DNA from: Stanieria sp964562685
GTDB lineage: Bacteria; Cyanobacteriota; Cyanobacteriia; Cyanobacteriales; Xenococcaceae
Reading direction: 5' to 3'
DNA: 64,000 bases
NCBI GenBank assembly: GCA_964562685.1
Contig: CAZLUP010000012.1
Coordinates: 1 to 64,000, forward strand
Positions within the stretch are counted from its first letter, which is position 1, and every line of letters starts with the position of its first letter. The notes beneath the pieces were generated by a model. It searched no databases. It was not told the origin of the DNA and saw only the letters and a program-made list of their open reading frames with translations. Of the stretch, positions 23,359 through 33,050 are shown one piece after another. The translations under genes were made by a program, and so were the position numbers.

Positions 23359-25551
23359 GTGGAAGTGATAGAAAAACCAAGAAACTTTAGTTTGTCTCCT
23401 GCTTTAGCAATTCTCATGGCAACCTCTTATTCTCTAAGTTTGCCTTTATCTGCTAGAGGGGAAATTATGCCAAATTCCGTAATTAATCAAAGCGAACATC
23501 AAGCAAAAATTCCCATTCTCAACAAACCACTGAAGCCAAAAGTTATTCTCTCCACAAAAAAGGCTAATTATCTTGCTCAGGCTGATTTTCCCGATAATCA
23601 ATCTCCTCAACTTGAAATCCCACTTGATAATGGCCAGCCTTCAAATTTACCTGATTCTGAACAGCAACCTCCTCAGATAGAGAATCAAACACCTCCAACC
23701 GAAACTCAACCAACGCCTCCAAACCAAACTCAACCGAATGATACCGAAGAAGAACCAGCACAAGCACCAGAACCTCGCGTGTTAGTAGCTGAAGTCTTAG
23801 TAGTAGGTGCTGATGATGAACTAGAAGATATTGTTTACGAAACGATTAATACTCAACCAGGAAGAACTACTACTCGCTCTCAACTACAAGAAGATGTTAA
23901 TGCAGTTTATGCGACAGGATTTTTTCAAGACGTACAAGTAACCCCAGAAGATACACCTTTGGGGGTTAGAATTACTTTTGCCGTTCAATCTAATCCGATT
24001 CTCAATCAAGTAGTAATTGAAACTGTTCCCCCAGAAGGTAATCGAGTGTTACCACCAGAACAAGTAGATAAAATCTTTGGTAATAACTACGGTAAAATTC
24101 TCAATCTCAGAGATTTGCAAAACGGGATTAAGCAATTAAATCAATGGTATACCCAAAATGGTTATGAACTAGCTCAGGTGGTTGGCGCACCGCAAGTTTC
24201 TCCCGATGGAACAGTCACTTTGGTAGTAGCTGAAGGGGTTATCGAAGATATTCAAGTAAGATATTTTGATGAAGAAGACGAACCAATCGATGGGAAAACT
24301 CGCGATTTTATTATTACTCGCGAAATTGAACTAGAACCTGGAGATGTCTTCAAGCGGGATACCGCACAAAGAGATTTACAACGAGTGTTTGGCTTGGGTA
24401 TTTTTGAAGATGCTCGTTTTTCTTTTAGTCCAGGAGAAGATCCTCGGAAAGTTGTAGTTAATGTTGATGTAGTTGAAAGTAATACGGGTTCAGTAGCAGC
24501 AGGGGCTGGTTTTAGTTCTTCTAGTGGTTTATTTGGTACAGTTAGTTATCAACAAAAAAATCTGGGTGGGAATAATCAAACCCTTGGTGCAGAAGTACAA
24601 TTGGGTGAAAGGGAATTACTGTTTGATTTGAGTTTTACAGATCCTTGGATTGGAGGAGATCCTTTCCGTACTTCTTATACAGTAAATGCTTTTCGTCGTC
24701 GCTCCATTTCTCTAGTATTTGATGGCGATGATAATGATATTCGTACTGCTAATGAAGATGATAGTCCCAGAATTGTACGTACTGGAGGAGGAATTAATTT
24801 TTCGCGTCCTCTTTCTAGAGATCCTTTTAAGAAAGCAGATTGGACTTTATCAACTGGGTTTCAATATCAACGTGTTCAGATCGAAAATGCTGATGGGGAA
24901 GTTTCGCCTCTATCTAGGGCAGAAGATGGCAGCCAGAATTTAGCTTTTAGTGATACTGGGGAAGACGATCTTTTTACTCTTCGTTTTGGAGCTACACGCG
25001 ATCGCCGTAATAATGCTTTACAACCTACTAAAGGTTCTTTGTTGCGATTGGGAGTCGAACAAACTATACCGATTGGTTCTGGTAGTATTTTCTTGAATCG
25101 GATTAGAGGTAGTTACAGTTATTATATTCCGATAGATTTTATTAGTTTTAGCGAAGGGCCCCAAGCTCTAGCTTTTAATGTTCAAGCAGGAACAGTACTA
25201 GGAGATTTACCTCCTTATGAGGCTTTTGTCCTTGGTGGTAGTAATTCGGTACGAGGTTATGCTGAGGGGGAAGTTGGTAGCGGACGCAGTTATGTACAAG
25301 CGACAGCAGAATACCGTTTTCCAATTTTTTCGATTGTTGGCGGTGCTTTATTTTTAGATTATGGTACTACTCTTGGTTCAGATGATGCTGTTCCTGGCGA
25401 ACCTTCAAAAGTTAGAGATTTGCCTGGCAGCGGTTTTGGTTATGGTGCTGGTGTTCGGGTTCAATCTCCTCTCGGTCAAATTCGGGTTGATTATGCCATT
25501 AATGATGAAGGAGATAATCGGATTCATTTTGGGATTGGGGAAAGGTTTTAA
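23359..25551 (+). CDS. Omp85/BamA outer-membrane assembly protein
   Basis: Outer-membrane beta-barrel assembly factor of the Omp85 family. From a GTG at 23359 the 730-residue protein has an N-terminal signal region (LSPALAILMATSYSLSLPLS), a Pro/Gln/Thr-rich linker (about 75-130), three POTRA domains (about 140-395) and a C-terminal barrel. The lid-loop motif VRGYAEGEVGSGRSY and the final aromatic residue of GIGERF are present, as expected for barrel proteins. A later ATG within the signal (MATSYSL) would leave too short a leader. It is followed by lpxC, fabZ, lpxA and lpxB. Confidence 0.95.
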   Translation: MEVIEKPRNFSLSPALAILMATSYSLSLPLSARGEIMPNSVINQSEHQAKIPILNKPLKPKVILSTKKANYLAQADFPDNQSPQLEIPLDNGQPSNLPDSEQQPPQIENQTPPTETQPTPPNQTQPNDTEEEPAQAPEPRVLVAEVLVVGADDELEDIVYETINTQPGRTTTRSQLQEDVNAVYATGFFQDVQVTPEDTPLGVRITFAVQSNPILNQVVIETVPPEGNRVLPPEQVDKIFGNNYGKILNLRDLQNGIKQLNQWYTQNGYELAQVVGAPQVSPDGTVTLVVAEGVIEDIQVRYFDEEDEPIDGKTRDFIITREIELEPGDVFKRDTAQRDLQRVFGLGIFEDARFSFSPGEDPRKVVVNVDVVESNTGSVAAGAGFSSSSGLFGTVSYQQKNLGGNNQTLGAEVQLGERELLFDLSFTDPWIGGDPFRTSYTVNAFRRRSISLVFDGDDNDIRTANEDDSPRIVRTGGGINFSRPLSRDPFKKADWTLSTGFQYQRVQIENADGEVSPLSRAEDGSQNLAFSDTGEDDLFTLRFGATRDRRNNALQPTKGSLLRLGVEQTIPIGSGSIFLNRIRGSYSYYIPIDFISFSEGPQALAFNVQAGTVLGDLPPYEAFVLGGSNSVRGYAEGEVGSGRSYVQATAEYRFPIFSIVGGALFLDYGTTLGSDDAVPGEPSKVRDLPGSGFGYGAGVRVQSPLGQIRVDYAINDEGDNRIHFGIGERF

Positions 25552-25627
25552 TCAGTTACCAGTTACCAGGAAGTATTAAGTAATAGGTAATAGGTAACGA
25601 AATTTTCAATTTTCTGCCTCCTGCCTT

Positions 25628-25655
25628 GTTACTTTTTACTTGTTACTTTTTACTT
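25628..25655. repeat. Two 14-bp tandem repeats between omp85 and lpxC
   Basis: Two exact copies of GTTACTTTTTACTT just before the lpxC start; the preceding 60 bases also carry short iterations of GTTACCA and TAATAGGTAA. This is low-complexity spacer DNA typical of cyanobacteria. Confidence 0.75.
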
Positions 25656-25660
25656 AATCA

Positions 25661-26497
25661 ATGGGTAATACATTAAAAAAAGCTTTTGAATTGTCAGGAG
25701 TAGGTTTGCATTCTGGTGAAACTACAACTGTGAAAGTTATTCCTGATGAATCTAGCCAGGGACGATATTTTGTCAGGGTTGATTTACCCAATCAGCCCAG
25801 AATTCCAGCTACAGTTCAAACCGTTAGCCACACAACTCTTTCTACTGAATTGGCTCAAGGAGAAGCTAAAGTAAGAACGGTTGAGCATTTACTAGCTTCT
25901 TTAGCAGCCAGTGGGGTAGATGATGCTTGTATCGAAATTGATGGGGCAGAAGTTCCTTTATTAGATGGTTCGGCAAAGTTATGGACAAAAGCGATCGCTA
26001 GTGTAGGTATTGTCTCTTCTGTTTCTGATTCTTCTCCTTGGGTACTCAAACAACCCGTGTGGATTCAGGAAGGGGATGCTTTTGTTGCTGCCTTGCCTAG
26101 TCCAGAAACTCGTTTTACTTATGGCATTGATTTTCCTTATAAAGCGATCGCTAATCAATGGCATAGTTGGAGTTGCCAAGAGGGAAATTTTGCCGAAGAA
26201 GTAGCCCCTGCTAGGACTTTTGGTTTGGCAGAACAGATCGAACATCTGCAACAAGCTGGTCTAATTCAAGGTGGTAGTTTAGAAAATGCTTTGGTTTGTA
26301 GTAAGTCAGGGTGGCTCAATCCACCATTAAGATTTACGAATGAACCAGCCCGTCATAAACTATTAGATTTAGTAGGAGATCTGAGTTTACTGGGCAGATT
26401 TCCTCAAGCTCATTTTCTTGCCTATAAAGCTAGTCATAAGCTACATATTCAACTGGCAAGAACTTTAGCCGATCTTAATCAATTAAACTCGTTTTGA
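25661..26497 (+). CDS. lpxC: UDP-3-O-acyl-N-acetylglucosamine deacetylase
   Basis: Zinc deacetylase for the committed step of lipid A synthesis. The 278-residue product shows SGVGLHSGETTTVKVIP at the N-terminus, VRTVEHLLASLAASGVDDAC (zinc His in EHLLA), and the second zinc and catalytic block ARHKLLDLVGDLSLLG followed by HFLAYKASH. Conserved order and length are normal. Its TGA is followed within 10 bases by the fabZ start, so the two genes are co-transcribed and probably coupled. Confidence 0.97.
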   Translation: MGNTLKKAFELSGVGLHSGETTTVKVIPDESSQGRYFVRVDLPNQPRIPATVQTVSHTTLSTELAQGEAKVRTVEHLLASLAASGVDDACIEIDGAEVPLLDGSAKLWTKAIASVGIVSSVSDSSPWVLKQPVWIQEGDAFVAALPSPETRFTYGIDFPYKAIANQWHSWSCQEGNFAEEVAPARTFGLAEQIEHLQQAGLIQGGSLENALVCSKSGWLNPPLRFTNEPARHKLLDLVGDLSLLGRFPQAHFLAYKASHKLHIQLARTLADLNQLNSF

Positions 26498-26505
26498 AAT
26501 TAGTA

Positions 26506-26979
26506 ATGACAACTGTTACCGCCGATAATCAATCAGTTTCTACGTCAACAACTTTGACAATTGAAGAAATTCATCAGTTATTACCCCATCGTTATCCTTT
26601 TGCTTTGGTTGACCGTATTCTTGAGTATGTACCTGGTCAAAAAGCAGTAGGACTAAAAAATGTTACTTTTAATGAACCTTATTTTCCTGGACACATTCCT
26701 AGTCGTCCTTTGATGCCTGGGGTTTTAATGGTAGAAGCGATGGCACAGGTAGGAGGAATAGTTTTAGTACAATTACCAGGCATGGAGGGTAAATTCTTTG
26801 CTTTTGCGGGAATTGATAAGGTGCGTTTTCGTCGTCCAGTTATTCCTGGAGATCAATTAATCATGACTGTGGAACTTTTATCCTTCAAACAGAATCGTAT
26901 TGCCAAAATGCAGGGAAGAGGAGAAGTAGACGGTCAACTTGCGGTTCAAGGGGAAATGATGTTTTCCTTGATTGATTAA
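26506..26979 (+). CDS. fabZ: 3-hydroxyacyl-ACP dehydratase FabZ
   Basis: Hot-dog-fold dehydratase of fatty acid synthesis. The sequence has HQLLPHRYPFALVDRILEY, the catalytic His in PYFPGHIPSRPLMPGVLMVE with its Glu, and KVRFRRPVIPGDQL. About 157 residues from the ATG at 26506; a TTG four codons earlier overlaps the lpxC stop but is less likely. The short Thr/Ser-rich leader before the core is normal for cyanobacteria. Located between lpxC and lpxA as in many Gram-negative genomes, linking 3-hydroxyacyl-ACP use for lipid A and for fatty acids. Confidence 0.97.
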   Translation: MTTVTADNQSVSTSTTLTIEEIHQLLPHRYPFALVDRILEYVPGQKAVGLKNVTFNEPYFPGHIPSRPLMPGVLMVEAMAQVGGIVLVQLPGMEGKFFAFAGIDKVRFRRPVIPGDQLIMTVELLSFKQNRIAKMQGRGEVDGQLAVQGEMMFSLID

Positions 26980-27023
26980 TCTTTTCTCCTGTAAGCTGTT
27001 AGCTGTAATTTTTCTTAATAAAA

Positions 27024-27830
27024 TTGATTACTCTCTTGAGTGGCTTAATTCATCCTACTGCTGTAATTGACCCCAAAGCTGAACTAGATTCCACAGTTCA
27101 GGTTAAGCCCTATGCTGTAATTGGGGCTGAGGTTAAAATTGGGGCGAATACTGTGGTTGGTTCTCATGCAATTATCGAAGGACCAACCGAAATCGGTAAA
27201 AACAATCAAATTTTTCCAGGGGCTGCAATTGGTTTAGAACCTCAAGATTTAAAATATCAAGGGGCAAAAAGTAAGGTTATTATTGGCGATCGCAATCGAA
27301 TCCGCGAATATGTTACCATTAATCGGGCTACGGAGGAAGATGAAGCAACTATCCTCGGTAATGATAATCTCCTAATGGCTTATGCCCATGTTGCCCACAA
27401 TTGCATAATTGAAAATGAAGTCATTATTGCCAATAATGTGGCAATGGCTGGTCATGTCACAATTGAATCAATGGCAGTGATTAGCGGTGTCTTGGGGATT
27501 CATCAATTCGTTCACGTTGGACGGATGGCAATGGTGGCGGGGATGAGTCGAATTAGTCGCGATGTTCCTCCTTATATGTTAGTCGAAGGAAATCCTGCTC
27601 GCGTGCGATCGCTAAATTTAGTGGCACTGAAAAGAAGGGGTTTTCCTAATTCAGAAATTAGTAAGTTAAAACAAGCTTTTCGTTTACTCTATCATGAAGG
27701 AATTCCTTTGGATAAAGCGCTCGCTAAACTAGAATTACTGTCTGAAAGTGAAGCAATTGGACATCTAAGAGATTTTCTTCAGGGTTCTGTTGCTGATGGT
27801 AGAAGAGGTTTAATTCCCGGACACAAATAA
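27024..27830 (+). CDS. lpxA: Acyl-ACP-UDP-N-acetylglucosamine O-acyltransferase
   Basis: First acyltransferase of lipid A synthesis. The 268-residue protein is a left-handed beta helix with hexapeptide repeats from LIHPTAVIDPKAELDSTVQV onward, the catalytic His in AHVAHNCII, and the C-terminal helical part (FRLLYHEGIPLDKALAKLEL). No ATG lies in the right place: the start must be a TTG, at 27024 or at 27036, and neither has a strong ribosome-binding site, so initiation may be weak or coupled to fabZ translation 44 bases upstream. Confidence 0.95.
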   Translation: MITLLSGLIHPTAVIDPKAELDSTVQVKPYAVIGAEVKIGANTVVGSHAIIEGPTEIGKNNQIFPGAAIGLEPQDLKYQGAKSKVIIGDRNRIREYVTINRATEEDEATILGNDNLLMAYAHVAHNCIIENEVIIANNVAMAGHVTIESMAVISGVLGIHQFVHVGRMAMVAGMSRISRDVPPYMLVEGNPARVRSLNLVALKRRGFPNSEISKLKQAFRLLYHEGIPLDKALAKLELLSESEAIGHLRDFLQGSVADGRRGLIPGHK

Positions 27831-27962
27831 ATTAATAGTCGAATAGATCAATTGAGGTAGGTAGGGAGAATGGGAGAAGAGGGGAAAAGGAGATAAATCA
27901 AAGTCTATTTTTTTTAATATGTGTATGATTCATACCTAAAATTAGATAACGCCGAAAAATTA

Positions 27963-29120
27963 ATGCGTATTTTTATTAGTACGGGAGAAATTTCTGGGGA
28001 TCTGCAAGGGGCGATGTTAATCGATGCTCTTCAACGTCAGGCAAAGGTGAAAAACATTCCTTTAGAAATTACTGCTTTAGGTGGTAGTCGCATGGCAGCA
28101 GCAGGGGCTACATTACTATCAGATACAACCAAAATTAGTTCTATTGGGCTGTTGGAAGCTTTACCTTTTATTCTTCCAACCTTAAAAGTTCAAAAGCGTG
28201 CTAAAAAATATTTGCAAGCTAATCCTCCAGATATTTTAGTTTTAATTGATTATCCTGGACCTAATTTAGTAATCGGGAAATATGTCCGTGCCAATCTACC
28301 AAATGTCAAAATAATTTATTATATTGCTCCTCAAGATTGGGCGGTGCCAATGTTAGGTCATGCCAAACATCTTGAAAAGATTGTAGATCGAATTTTGGCA
28401 ATTTTTCCTGCGGAAGCTGATTATTTTCAGTCCCAAGGAATAGATGTTCAGTGGGTTGGTCATCCTTTATTAGACCGAATCAAAACTGCACCCAATCGGC
28501 AAAAAGCTAGGGAATTATTAGGTATAAAACCAGAACAATTAATTATTACTTTACTACCTGCTTCAAGAAAACAAGAATTAAAATATTTACTGCCTATAAT
28601 TTTAACAGCAGCCCAAGAAATTCAAACTAAATTACCTGATGTTCATTACTTAATTCCTGTGGTTTTAAGTGATTATAAGCAAGAAATTGCAGCAGCAGTT
28701 AAACAATATAATTTATCGGCAACCTTATTAAAAAATAAAACCTTATCAGCGATCGCAGCAGCAGATTTAGCTATTACTAAATCAGGTACAGTTAATTTAG
28801 AAATTGCCTTACTAAATGTTCCGCAAGTAGTGCTGTATCGGATTCATCCTTTTACTGCTTGGATAGCTCGCAGTCTACTTAAGTTTAAAATTCCTTTAAT
28901 GTCACCAACTAATTTATTAGTTAATCAAAAAATTGTTCCTGAATTACAACAAGAAGAAGCTACTCCTACCGCAATTGTTACTGAGGTTTTAAACTTACTT
29001 TTAAATAAAAAAAATCAACGTAAACTACAACAAGATTATCAACAAATGCGTTCTTTATTAGGAGAAGAAGGAGTATGCGATCGCGCTGCTAGTCAGATTT
29101 TGGCTTTAGTTAAACTATAA
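27963..29120 (+). CDS. lpxB: Lipid-A-disaccharide synthase
   Basis: GT19 glycosyltransferase joining lipid X to UDP-diacylglucosamine. The product begins MRIFISTGEISGDLQGAMLI, the typical start, and shows LIDYPGPNLVIGKYV, YYIAPQDWAV, WVGHPLLDRI, LLPASRKQELKYLLP and TKSGTVNLEIAL. About 385 residues. I choose the ATG at 27963; the frame is open to a GTG at 27921 but the 14 added residues are not part of the family. It completes the lpxC-fabZ-lpxA-lpxB set, showing that this organism makes at least the lipid A disaccharide core. Confidence 0.96.
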   Translation: MRIFISTGEISGDLQGAMLIDALQRQAKVKNIPLEITALGGSRMAAAGATLLSDTTKISSIGLLEALPFILPTLKVQKRAKKYLQANPPDILVLIDYPGPNLVIGKYVRANLPNVKIIYYIAPQDWAVPMLGHAKHLEKIVDRILAIFPAEADYFQSQGIDVQWVGHPLLDRIKTAPNRQKARELLGIKPEQLIITLLPASRKQELKYLLPIILTAAQEIQTKLPDVHYLIPVVLSDYKQEIAAAVKQYNLSATLLKNKTLSAIAAADLAITKSGTVNLEIALLNVPQVVLYRIHPFTAWIARSLLKFKIPLMSPTNLLVNQKIVPELQQEEATPTAIVTEVLNLLLNKKNQRKLQQDYQQMRSLLGEEGVCDRAASQILALVKL

Positions 29121-29147
29121 CTACTATTCTTGATATTGATAAACTAA

Positions 29148-30950
29148 TTAAGATAATTGCTCAGGTTTTTGAGCGGGTTTGACAATCAATTCAAAATCTA
29201 TATTTTCTAAAGCTGTTGTGGTTAACCAACAATTCGTATCAATCAAAATATATCGCTCATCTTGCCAAGCAACACAACTATTTTGCTCAGATTCGAGTAT
29301 AGAAATACTACCATCTACTAAACTTTTAATTGCTTGTTGTGCTACTGGTTGATGTTGCTTAATCCATTTATTATCTTCTAAATATTCTGGATTAAAACTA
29401 TTGCGCTCAATCAGCCAAAAATCAATTTGATACTTTTGAATAAATGCATTAACTTCTGCTCGATTACTACTATATTGAGCTTTAATTAAATCAACTGCTC
29501 TTTGCCGAAATTGACGATAATATCCCCAATGATAAGGAATAGCATATTCAGAACCAACTAAAATTGAACGACGAGCAAAACTAGGAATATTATTTCCTTC
29601 ATCCGCCAAACTAGCAATTACTATATCTTTGGGTTGTTGTTCTAAAAAGTGATAAAGTTCTGGTGGATTACCCGAAATATAACGAGTCCAAACAAAACTT
29701 TTAGCAAAAAAGGGATAGATTAGTAACACAATTCCCAAAATAAAAGCTATCCCCAAATAAATAAACTTTTTAAGATTACTAATTTGTTTAAATTGATTAT
29801 TTGGCTTAGATAATAAATAGTGCAAGATTAAAGTAAAAGCTAAACTTGCTGCTAAAATTACAACTATTCTTAAAGTATGTTGAGTATAACGACTGGGAAG
29901 ATGAAATGTAAATAATAACAGATGCGCCACACAAAACATCCCTAAAGAAACCAATAAAATTCGGGGTAAAGTATGAATTTTTGGAGAAATTTTCTGACTT
30001 AAACTAAAAGTTTTGGTAAACTTAAGTAAAATTGGCAGAAATACAGCCAAATAAGCCAAAGGTGGCATCAAAGCCGAAGCAATTCTTAGACTACTACGAC
30101 TGCCATTAAACCAAAAGTCCCAAGGATTGCGATCGTTAAAAAAACCAGCCCTTTCACCAAAATTAAATTCGGGTAATTCTCTAGCTTGAGTAACAGTAAT
30201 TGTGGGACTAAATTCGGAAGTTGAAATAGCAAAAGGAAGTAAAGTAAAAAAAGCTACGGCTAAACCAGTTAAACAAAAAAAATAGTCTTGTTTGCGACTA
30301 GATAACTTAGGAGAAAATCCTTCAAAACGCCATAATTGTAATAATAAAAAACCCGCACAAATAAATACTAAAGAGGGATAAAATAAACCCAATAAAATAA
30401 TTGCCAAACAAATACCTAACAGAGATTGCCTCAACCAATAATAAAAAAAGATTAATAATAAAGGAGAAATAAAAGCTTTCGGCGTTCCTGAAATAAATCC
30501 ATCCTGCATCCAAAGGTTTTGATTAAATAATAAAGCAGCTACAAAACCAGTAAAAGGAAAAGGTAATAATTCTAAAGTTACAGCAAAACAATAAACTGTA
30601 GTAATTATTCCTAATATTCCAGGAATCAACTTGCTAAAAACTACAGGATCGATTCCTATTGCTGCTACTGTTTGATAAAGAAGTGTGTAACCAAAAGGTG
30701 CAACGGACTGAAAATAATCAGCAATTAAATCATGATTAAATAACTCAGAATCGAGAAAACGACGCATCCAAAAAATATGTTGTCGTGCATCATCTTGAAT
30801 TACATATTCACTACTAAAAGCTTGTTGCAATGCCAGCCAACTATAAAAGATAGCAAAAGCTAAACTAAGACCCAACCAAAAAAGAGAAAGTTTACTAGTT
30901 AATCTTGAATCAGAAGTAAAAAAAAATTGATTGATTTGATTATTTAACAT
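29148..30950 (-). CDS. Large polytopic membrane protein, GT-C-like
   Basis: A 600-residue protein with about 11 membrane segments and a soluble C-terminal domain from about residue 430. After the first helix comes YVIQDDARQHIFWMRRFLDS, an acidic pair in the first external loop, which is where GT-C glycosyltransferases keep their catalytic acids; this resemblance is my inference, since I do not recognise a named family. The C-terminal part contains QQPKDIVIASLADEGNNIPS and the cysteine-rich SCVAWQDERYILIDTNCW. It lies next to a GT39-like gene on the same strand, about 110 bases away, and to the lipid A genes on the other strand. Confidence 0.75.
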   Translation of the reverse strand: MLNNQINQFFFTSDSRLTSKLSLFWLGLSLAFAIFYSWLALQQAFSSEYVIQDDARQHIFWMRRFLDSELFNHDLIADYFQSVAPFGYTLLYQTVAAIGIDPVVFSKLIPGILGIITTVYCFAVTLELLPFPFTGFVAALLFNQNLWMQDGFISGTPKAFISPLLLIFFYYWLRQSLLGICLAIILLGLFYPSLVFICAGFLLLQLWRFEGFSPKLSSRKQDYFFCLTGLAVAFFTLLPFAISTSEFSPTITVTQARELPEFNFGERAGFFNDRNPWDFWFNGSRSSLRIASALMPPLAYLAVFLPILLKFTKTFSLSQKISPKIHTLPRILLVSLGMFCVAHLLLFTFHLPSRYTQHTLRIVVILAASLAFTLILHYLLSKPNNQFKQISNLKKFIYLGIAFILGIVLLIYPFFAKSFVWTRYISGNPPELYHFLEQQPKDIVIASLADEGNNIPSFARRSILVGSEYAIPYHWGYYRQFRQRAVDLIKAQYSSNRAEVNAFIQKYQIDFWLIERNSFNPEYLEDNKWIKQHQPVAQQAIKSLVDGSISILESEQNSCVAWQDERYILIDTNCWLTTTALENIDFELIVKPAQKPEQLS

Positions 30951-31059
30951 CAGCTAAATTAAATAAAAACTTTGACCGAGTAAAAAATATTTTATAAATG
31001 TTAACTTAGAAGCGATTTATAAAGATAACTTTAATAATAAATGTTATTGATTAAATTTT

Positions 31060-32652
31060 TTAATTATTTTGGAGTTGCCAAAGATATCCGATTGGATAAA
31101 CCGATTCAAATTGGACTTCTGAATTATTTTGATTTGCTGCTAATAATTCATCATAAGGTCGAAACAGAAATACATCACTAAAACCTTGAGGCATTGATAG
31201 TTTTGCTTCAGTATCTACTAACATTATTTTAGTTTCTGGTTTGAGGCAATAACTGAGCGAAGTAACACGACTAATTCTTTCGGTATTACCAATCACTAAA
31301 GGATTGGGACTTTGATTAATAATTTGAGCAACTTGACAATTATAATAACTACTATATTTATTCCACCAAGTATTAGCTTGCAGATATAATACCGAACAAA
31401 TAACGCCTAAAGAAATTACCGCTACAGTAATTATTTGCCAGATTTTTCTTGATTGCCAACTACTTTTGACTTCAGTTATTTTAGTAGCTAAACAATAAGC
31501 GATCGCAATTTGAATTCCTAAATAAACTGCGGTTATATATCTACCAACTGTTGCCCTTTGTCCTCCTGCAATTAAATCGGGTAAACCCAAACCAAATGCT
31601 GTAACACCAATTAATAATAAAATAAAAATCTGAGGTTGTTTCGGTGCAGAACGAACTAAAAAATAAATACTATAAATAATTAAAACTAGAATAGGAATTA
31701 TTAAATAAGTAACTGGATTAGTCCAACTTAATTGAATATCTTTAGCTGCTTCTACATCAAAAAAGCGAGCGCGATAACCACTTTGTAAATCAAAGACAAT
31801 CGAACTTAAATTGAGTAACCATCTTTGTCCCCAAACTCCTAAAGGAATATCTCTTTCAGTCCATTGTCCTACACCATCATCATTAAATATAAATACACCG
31901 ATCCAAGGACTAAATAATAAAATTCCCAATCCCGAAGCATAGAGATAACTTTTAATTAATTTATGCCATTTAAATTCAACTAACTTGGCTACATAAATTC
32001 CCTGTCCAATTGAAGCTAAAACTGCCAAAGGATGAGCATACAATCCTAAAGTAACAGTCAAACCATAAACAATCCAACTACCTAAATTATTTCTTTTTAT
32101 TGTCCATAACAAAGCTGCACTAGACAATAAAATTGTTACGGCTAGCAAACTATATTCTCTTGCTTCTTGAGCATAAATCAGATGAAAAGGAGAAACAGCT
32201 ACCAAAGCTAAAGCAATCAATCCTACTAATCGATCCGCAAATAATTCACGACAAAGCCAATAAATACAAGGAAAACTCAACAAACTAATAACTGCTGCTA
32301 CACCTCTAGTAACATTAATAGAACTCCCAAATAATTCCATCCCAATTCGGGCAAGTACATAATAAAGAGGAGAATGTTCTGATGATGCGATCGCTTTGAC
32401 TCCAGCCCAAAAGTTTCTCTCAGGATTAAGTTGTTGGAATTTTTGTAACTCACTAATTGTAACAATTGAATTTTGAGGAGCTTGTTCAACAAATTCGGTA
32501 CGACTATAACCAGAAGCTCTTAAAGAAGTATGCACTTCATCAATCCAATATACCTTCTTTTCTAGATTAGTAAAACGAAACAAAATACCAAGTACTACAA
32601 CAATAATTACCAAATAATTAAACCAATTAAAATAAAACTTTTTTTGTTTCAT
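31060..32652 (-). CDS. Glycosyltransferase family 39-like membrane protein
   Basis: A 530-residue GT-C glycosyltransferase of the ArnT/PMT_2 type. The first external loop holds NLEKKVYWIDEVHTSLRASG, with the D-E acidic pair typical of GT39, then SSEHSPLYYVLARIGMELFG with the conserved H-SPLYY block. About 11 helices follow, and the C-terminus is a short soluble domain (residues about 425-530). Such enzymes use polyprenyl-phosphate sugars. The next gene upstream on this strand is the polyprenyl transferase uppS's neighbour region rather than an operon, with 400 bases between. Acceptor unknown. Confidence 0.85.
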   Translation of the reverse strand: MKQKKFYFNWFNYLVIIVVVLGILFRFTNLEKKVYWIDEVHTSLRASGYSRTEFVEQAPQNSIVTISELQKFQQLNPERNFWAGVKAIASSEHSPLYYVLARIGMELFGSSINVTRGVAAVISLLSFPCIYWLCRELFADRLVGLIALALVAVSPFHLIYAQEAREYSLLAVTILLSSAALLWTIKRNNLGSWIVYGLTVTLGLYAHPLAVLASIGQGIYVAKLVEFKWHKLIKSYLYASGLGILLFSPWIGVFIFNDDGVGQWTERDIPLGVWGQRWLLNLSSIVFDLQSGYRARFFDVEAAKDIQLSWTNPVTYLIIPILVLIIYSIYFLVRSAPKQPQIFILLLIGVTAFGLGLPDLIAGGQRATVGRYITAVYLGIQIAIAYCLATKITEVKSSWQSRKIWQIITVAVISLGVICSVLYLQANTWWNKYSSYYNCQVAQIINQSPNPLVIGNTERISRVTSLSYCLKPETKIMLVDTEAKLSMPQGFSDVFLFRPYDELLAANQNNSEVQFESVYPIGYLWQLQNN

Positions 32653-33050
32653 TACCTATGCCTTGGCTACCAATCACAAATGTAAATTGTACTCGGTCAG
32701 CAACTTTAATTTTTTTCTTGATGAGACTAACATTTATTTAATAAACTTTTACCCAACCAGAGTTTAAGAATTTATAACAAAAATCTTTTCTGGATTGCTA
32801 TCAATTTATCTCTCAATCTCATGCTTTTTTATCATTAATCACAAAATTGCCCATACTAACCTAGAAAAAGACAGTAAATTCTCCTAGCTAAAAACCACTC
32901 TTATTTTTAATTCAGTAAGATTACTGATGCTAGGTAAAAACAATTAAGTAACTATTATTTTGGGGAAAAGAGAAAAAAAACAACGCGGTCGTTGATAAAG
33001 GGAGCGAACCTGTTGCTCTGCATCTAGGCAAAGCCAAGATCGCTTCTCAA
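32653..33050. other. Intergenic region between uppS and the GT39-like gene
   Basis: About 400 bases, AT-rich, with a more GC-rich stretch at 32980-33045 next to the uppS stop that looks like a worn repeat. No gene, and no convincing terminator. Confidence 0.45.
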